The position numbers and the translations under genes are program-made. Shown here piece after piece: positions 13,610 to 15,023 of a stretch of DNA of 15,023 bases. This DNA is from Bdellovibrionales bacterium. GTDB taxonomy: Bacteria; Bdellovibrionota; Bdellovibrionia; Bdellovibrionales; JAMPXM01. Location: the NCBI GenBank assembly GCA_005792225.1, contig SXSP01000279.1, positions 1 to 15,023 of the forward strand, written 5' to 3'. Position 1 is the stretch's first letter. Every line of letters begins with the position of its first letter. The notes under the pieces were generated by a model. That model did not search any database and was not told the DNA's origin. It was given only the letters and a program-made list of their open reading frames with translations.

Positions 13610-13989
13610 TTGCACGCATCGCAATTTTCGCCGTCATTGCCGTCGCCATGTACTTTGCCGTCGGCACATCCGCCATGTTCCAGCGCGCCCGCATCAACCC
13701 CGCTGCCCGCACCGCCCAGATCGAATCCGCCGTCGCCGATCTCGCCCACTACCTCCGCTCTTTTTGTTTACACAACAAGCGCGCACCCACCGCCGATGAG
13801 TTCACCGAATTCGCCGCGCAAGAGCAGAAGTACTTAACCGCCGTTTCATTCAATGAAGTTGAATTCGTATCCCCTGAACTCTGCCGCGCCCGCCTTAAGT
13901 TCCGCGCCGACGGCCGTGATTTCGAAGTGGTACTTCCACTCGCTGAGCGCTGGAAGCTTACGCCTGCGGCTGCAACTCCCGCGAAGTGA
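13606..13989 (+). CDS. Small membrane-anchored hypothetical protein
   Basis: 127 residues from a TTG start at 13606 that overlaps the trmFO stop (TTGA). No independent Shine-Dalgarno is visible, so translation probably depends on trmFO. An N-terminal membrane helix (about residues 3-20: A-R-I-A-I-F-A-V-I-A-V-A-M-Y-F-A-V-G) is followed by a soluble, probably periplasmic domain. That domain has two cysteines: C-L-H-N-K near residue 51, and P-E-L-C-R near residue 91. A short helical segment (Q-I-E-S-A-V-A-D-L-A-H-Y-L-R) precedes a beta-rich part with F-N-E-V-E-F-V and R-D-F-E-V-V-L-P-L-A. The layout is reminiscent of pilin-like or type-II-secretion minor components, but there is no prepilin peptidase site, so no family is assigned. 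The start is inferred from overlap and the helix position; the frame itself is open further upstream. Confidence 0.65.
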   Translation: MIARIAIFAVIAVAMYFAVGTSAMFQRARINPAARTAQIESAVADLAHYLRSFCLHNKRAPTADEFTEFAAQEQKYLTAVSFNEVEFVSPELCRARLKFRADGRDFEVVLPLAERWKLTPAAATPAK

Positions 13990-14015
13990 TCTGCCTTCGT
14001 TTTCAACGAAAGATC
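13988..14015 (+). other. Stem-loop at the 3' end of the trmFO transcript
   Basis: Arms GATCT (13988-13992) and TTCGTT (13996-14001) pair with AACGAA (14005-14010) and AGATC (14011-14015), around a TTC loop, with three bulged bases on the left. It begins inside the stop codon of the small membrane protein. There is no T-tract after it, so it is at best a weak terminator or a 3'-end stabiliser. Confidence 0.4.
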
Positions 14016-14042
14016 CGCCGGTATCCGACCACGCATGTCCTG

Positions 14043-14075
14043 AAAAACAAACGGCCAGGGTTTGAACCCTGGCCG
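14043..14075 (-). terminator. Strong intrinsic terminator, minus strand
   Basis: The 24-bp inverted repeat at 14052-14075 has 11-bp perfect arms (CGGCCAGGGTT / AACCCTGGCCG). On the minus strand it is followed at once by TTTGTTTTT (14051-14043). This is a textbook rho-independent terminator. It stands almost 300 bp past the glmS stop, so it may end the glmS transcript at a distance, end a short antisense RNA started near 14148, or both. On the plus strand only a poor T-content follows. Confidence 0.85.
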
Positions 14076-14111
14076 CACCTTGCAGACGGTATCACCCGCC
14101 GGCTTAGTTCG

Positions 14112-14128
14112 CTCTCCAGAAAGGAGAG
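14112..14128 (+). promoter_or_regulatory. Hairpin sequestering the small ORF's Shine-Dalgarno
   Basis: CTCTCC (14112-14117), loop AGAAA, GGAGAG (14123-14128): six perfect pairs that bury the core GGAG. The unpaired form, AGAAAGGAG (14118-14126), is complementary over nine bases to the usual 3' end of 16S rRNA (CUCCUUUCU). It lies 5-9 nt before the ATG at 14132. A very strong site locked in a hairpin is typical of conditionally translated genes. Confidence 0.55.
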
Positions 14129-14131
14129 TCG

Positions 14132-14257
14132 ATGAAGAATCACCAACACGATTCTTATCGGCGATCGCTTGAGATCCTTAGAGTCTTACTTGGATTGCAG
14201 GTTCTGCTTTTCAAGCTTCTGCTCGTTTGGTCTCAGCTCGCACTCTTAATGCTGTAG
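14132..14257 (+). CDS. Small hydrophobic 41-residue protein (candidate small membrane protein or toxin)
   Basis: ATG 14132 to TAG 14255-14257 encodes 41 residues. The head is polar and basic (M-K-N-H-Q-H-D-S-Y-R-R-S). From residue 13 to 41 the chain is dominated by Leu and Val, with 13 Leu after residue 17 (for example L-R-V-L-L-G-L-Q-V-L-L-F-K-L-L-L-V-W and L-A-L-L-M-L). It should form one membrane-inserting helix, with a single Lys at 28. The Shine-Dalgarno is excellent but held in a hairpin. On the opposite strand there are a FliA-like promoter motif inside the ORF and a strong terminator upstream. This layout resembles type I toxin genes under antisense control; a leader peptide or a small subunit of a membrane complex is also possible. 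No named family recognised. Confidence 0.5.
   Translation: MKNHQHDSYRRSLEILRVLLGLQVLLFKLLLVWSQLALLML
14155..14180 (-). promoter_or_regulatory. FliA (sigma-28)-like promoter motif, minus strand
   Basis: The minus strand carries GCCGATAA (14155-14162), identical to the enterobacterial FliA -10 consensus. It is preceded at 10 nt by TAAGGATC (14173-14180), 5 of 8 to TAAAGTTT where the usual spacing is 11. The motif lies inside the small ORF and points at the terminator at 14043-14075. A chance octamer match is quite possible. Confidence 0.3.
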
Positions 14258-14372
14258 GGCTTAGACGAAAGTCTGTGGGTAACGGGCCTATTGAGATGCA
14301 ACTAACCTGAGAGCTTCTAGGCCGGCACCATCGCGAACGGGTCTCGCGACGGCACGTGCGGCCACCTGATCC
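14258..14372. other. Structured non-coding stretch between the small ORF and glmS
   Basis: No coding frame. Three foldable elements follow one another. The first is AGAC-GAAA-GTCT (14263-14274), a short stem with a GNRA tetraloop. The second is GGCCTA (14285-14290) with TAGGCC (14318-14323) enclosing 27 nt. The third is a long hairpin at 14325-14355. None has a T-tract on either strand. It may be the 3' region of the small-ORF transcript on the plus strand and of the glmS transcript on the minus strand. Confidence 0.45.
14325..14355 (-). other. 12-bp hairpin directly after the glmS stop
   Basis: Read on the minus strand, GTGCCGTCGCGA and TCGCGATGGTGC pair over 12 positions with three G-U wobbles around a 7-nt loop. 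It starts 17 nt after the glmS stop codon. No T-tract follows, so it is more likely a 3'-end stabiliser or a rho-dependent stop than an intrinsic terminator. Confidence 0.5.
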
Positions 14373-15023
14373 TCACTCCACCGTCACCGACTTTGCGAGG
14401 TTTCGCGGTTGATCGACGTCGTACCCCAATGCATCGGCAACGTGGTACGCGAGGAGTTGCAGCGGGATCGCCTCGAGGATCGGGTTCACGGTCCACTCGG
14501 CCGCGGGCAGTGACAAGTAGTAGTCGCTGATATTGCGGAGAGCGTGGTCGTCGCCGGTTCCGAGCGAGATGATTTTTCCGCCGCGCGCGCGCGCTTCTTC
14601 GAGGTTGCTCACGGTTTTTTCATAGTGTTGATCTTTTGGGGCGACCATCACGATGAGCATGCGTTCGTCGATGAGGGCGAGTGGCCCGTGCTTCATTTCG
14701 CCGGCGGCGTAGCCTTCGGCGTGCATGTAAGCGAGTTCTTTGAGTTTCAAGGCGCCTTCGAGGGCCAGTGGGAAGTTCACCCCGCGGCCCATGTACAAGA
14801 GACCGCGAAAGCCTTTGAGCGTTTCTGCGGCTTCGGCGAAGAACTTTTCGTAAGAGAGTACGGCTTCCATCTGCGCGGGGGCACCGAGGAGAGCTTCGAC
14901 GAACTCCGCCTCTTGAGTTGCCGAAATCACGTCGCGCACGCGGCCCAAATAAACTGACAGAAGATTGATTACGGCAAGAGTCGAAACAAAAGCCTTCGTC
15001 GAAGCCACGCCGACTTCCGGGCC
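14373..15023 (-). CDS. glmS: GlmS, glutamine--fructose-6-phosphate aminotransferase (isomerising), C-terminal 216 residues
   Basis: The frame is open to the right edge; the N-terminal glutaminase domain and the start are outside the window. What is present is most of the second part of the sugar isomerase (SIS) half. It opens with G-P-E-V-G-V-A-S-T-K-A-F, the conserved first-SIS signature. Then come the linker and second SIS with A-E-G-Y-A-A-G-E-M-K-H-G-P-L-A-L-I and the tail D-V-D-Q-P-R-N-L-A-K-S-V-T-V-E, which is nearly invariant in GlmS. The enzyme makes glucosamine-6-phosphate from fructose-6-phosphate and glutamine, the first step to UDP-GlcNAc for peptidoglycan and LPS. The nearest clear terminator is about 300 bp downstream (14043-14075). 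Any upstream control element lies outside the window. Confidence 0.97.
   Translation of the reverse strand, partial: GPEVGVASTKAFVSTLAVINLLSVYLGRVRDVISATQEAEFVEALLGAPAQMEAVLSYEKFFAEAAETLKGFRGLLYMGRGVNFPLALEGALKLKELAYMHAEGYAAGEMKHGPLALIDERMLIVMVAPKDQHYEKTVSNLEEARARGGKIISLGTGDDHALRNISDYYLSLPAAEWTVNPILEAIPLQLLAYHVADALGYDVDQPRNLAKSVTVE

Larger units (their letters stand above)
14043..14148 (-). ncRNA. Candidate antisense RNA opposite the small ORF's ribosome-binding site
   Basis: If transcription starts about 7 nt after the GCCGATAA element (14155-14162) it would run from about 14148 to the terminator at 14043, roughly 105 nt. It would cover the first codons, start codon, Shine-Dalgarno hairpin and leader of the small plus-strand ORF. 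The RNA itself would fold the complementary hairpin (CTCTCC-TTTCT-GGAGAG), offering a loop able to pair with the AGAAA loop of the sense hairpin. No coding frame of note lies in it. Existence is inferred from promoter and terminator signals only. Confidence 0.3.

Noticed and set aside
14052..14075. T-arm-like sequence (GGGTTCAAACCC on the minus strand), suggesting a tRNA gene
   Set aside because: No D-arm, anticodon arm or acceptor stem can be drawn around it, and the arms extend to 11 bp followed by a T-tract, which is a terminator.
14263..14290. GACGAAAGTC and GGGTAACGGGCC, reminiscent of RNase P RNA core segments
   Set aside because: Only isolated short matches; the rest of the RNase P fold is missing and the region is far too short.
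1..15023. CRISPR arrays, insertion sequences, prophage or integrase genes
   Set aside because: No regularly spaced repeats, no transposase or integrase motifs, and no terminal inverted repeats with target duplications were seen on reading through.

Overview
The window looks like a chromosomal segment of a flagellated Gram-negative bacterium. The best guess is a member of the Bdellovibrionota or another 'delta-proteobacterial' relative. The reasons are a flagellar basal-body operon carrying its own sigma-54-type activator, an Mla-type lipid ABC transporter, several lipoproteins with no recognisable family, and folate-dependent TrmFO (absent from most gamma-proteobacteria). The taxonomic call is inference; no rRNA is present. 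Coding density is high and there is no transposase, integrase, CRISPR array or tRNA.

Region 1 (1-5582, all minus strand) is a flagellar operon. Its order is a 1019-residue exported AMIN + TPR protein, a receiver-less sigma-54 activator, flgB, flgC, fliE, and the first 11 codons of what reads as fliF at the left edge. The genes are tightly packed, including an ATGGCTGA start/stop overlap between the activator and flgB. The exception is a 278-bp gap between flgC and fliE. That gap holds an 8-bp tandem repeat, a good sigma-70-like promoter reading into fliE, and two stem-loops in the predicted fliE leader.

Region 2 (5583-5879) is a divergent control region with an 11-bp dyad lying between two candidate back-to-back promoters. 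Region 3 (5880-8790, plus) is a four-gene operon: a small envelope (lipo)protein translationally coupled to mlaE, then mlaF and mlaD. Together these encode an inner-membrane lipid-transport ABC complex. MlaA, MlaB and MlaC are not in the window.

Region 4 (8793-11684) holds a minus-strand lipoprotein, a palindrome-rich divergent spacer, a 466-residue plus-strand lipoprotein of unknown function, and a neutral zinc metallopeptidase of the KPN_02809/YpfJ family. Region 5 (11690-13989) holds dciA (DUF721, minus) and trmFO (plus), whose start codons are only 15 bp apart. A small membrane-anchored protein overlaps the trmFO stop by 4 nt.

Region 6 (13990-14372) has no large gene but is dense in signals. 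It holds a 41-codon hydrophobic small ORF (14132-14257) whose very strong Shine-Dalgarno is sequestered in a hairpin. On the opposite strand there is a FliA-like promoter motif and a textbook intrinsic terminator. Together they would make a roughly 105-nt RNA antisense to the ribosome-binding site and start codon. This resembles a type I toxin-antitoxin or antisense-controlled small-protein locus and is the most interesting candidate here. The right edge holds the C-terminal 216 residues of GlmS (minus strand).
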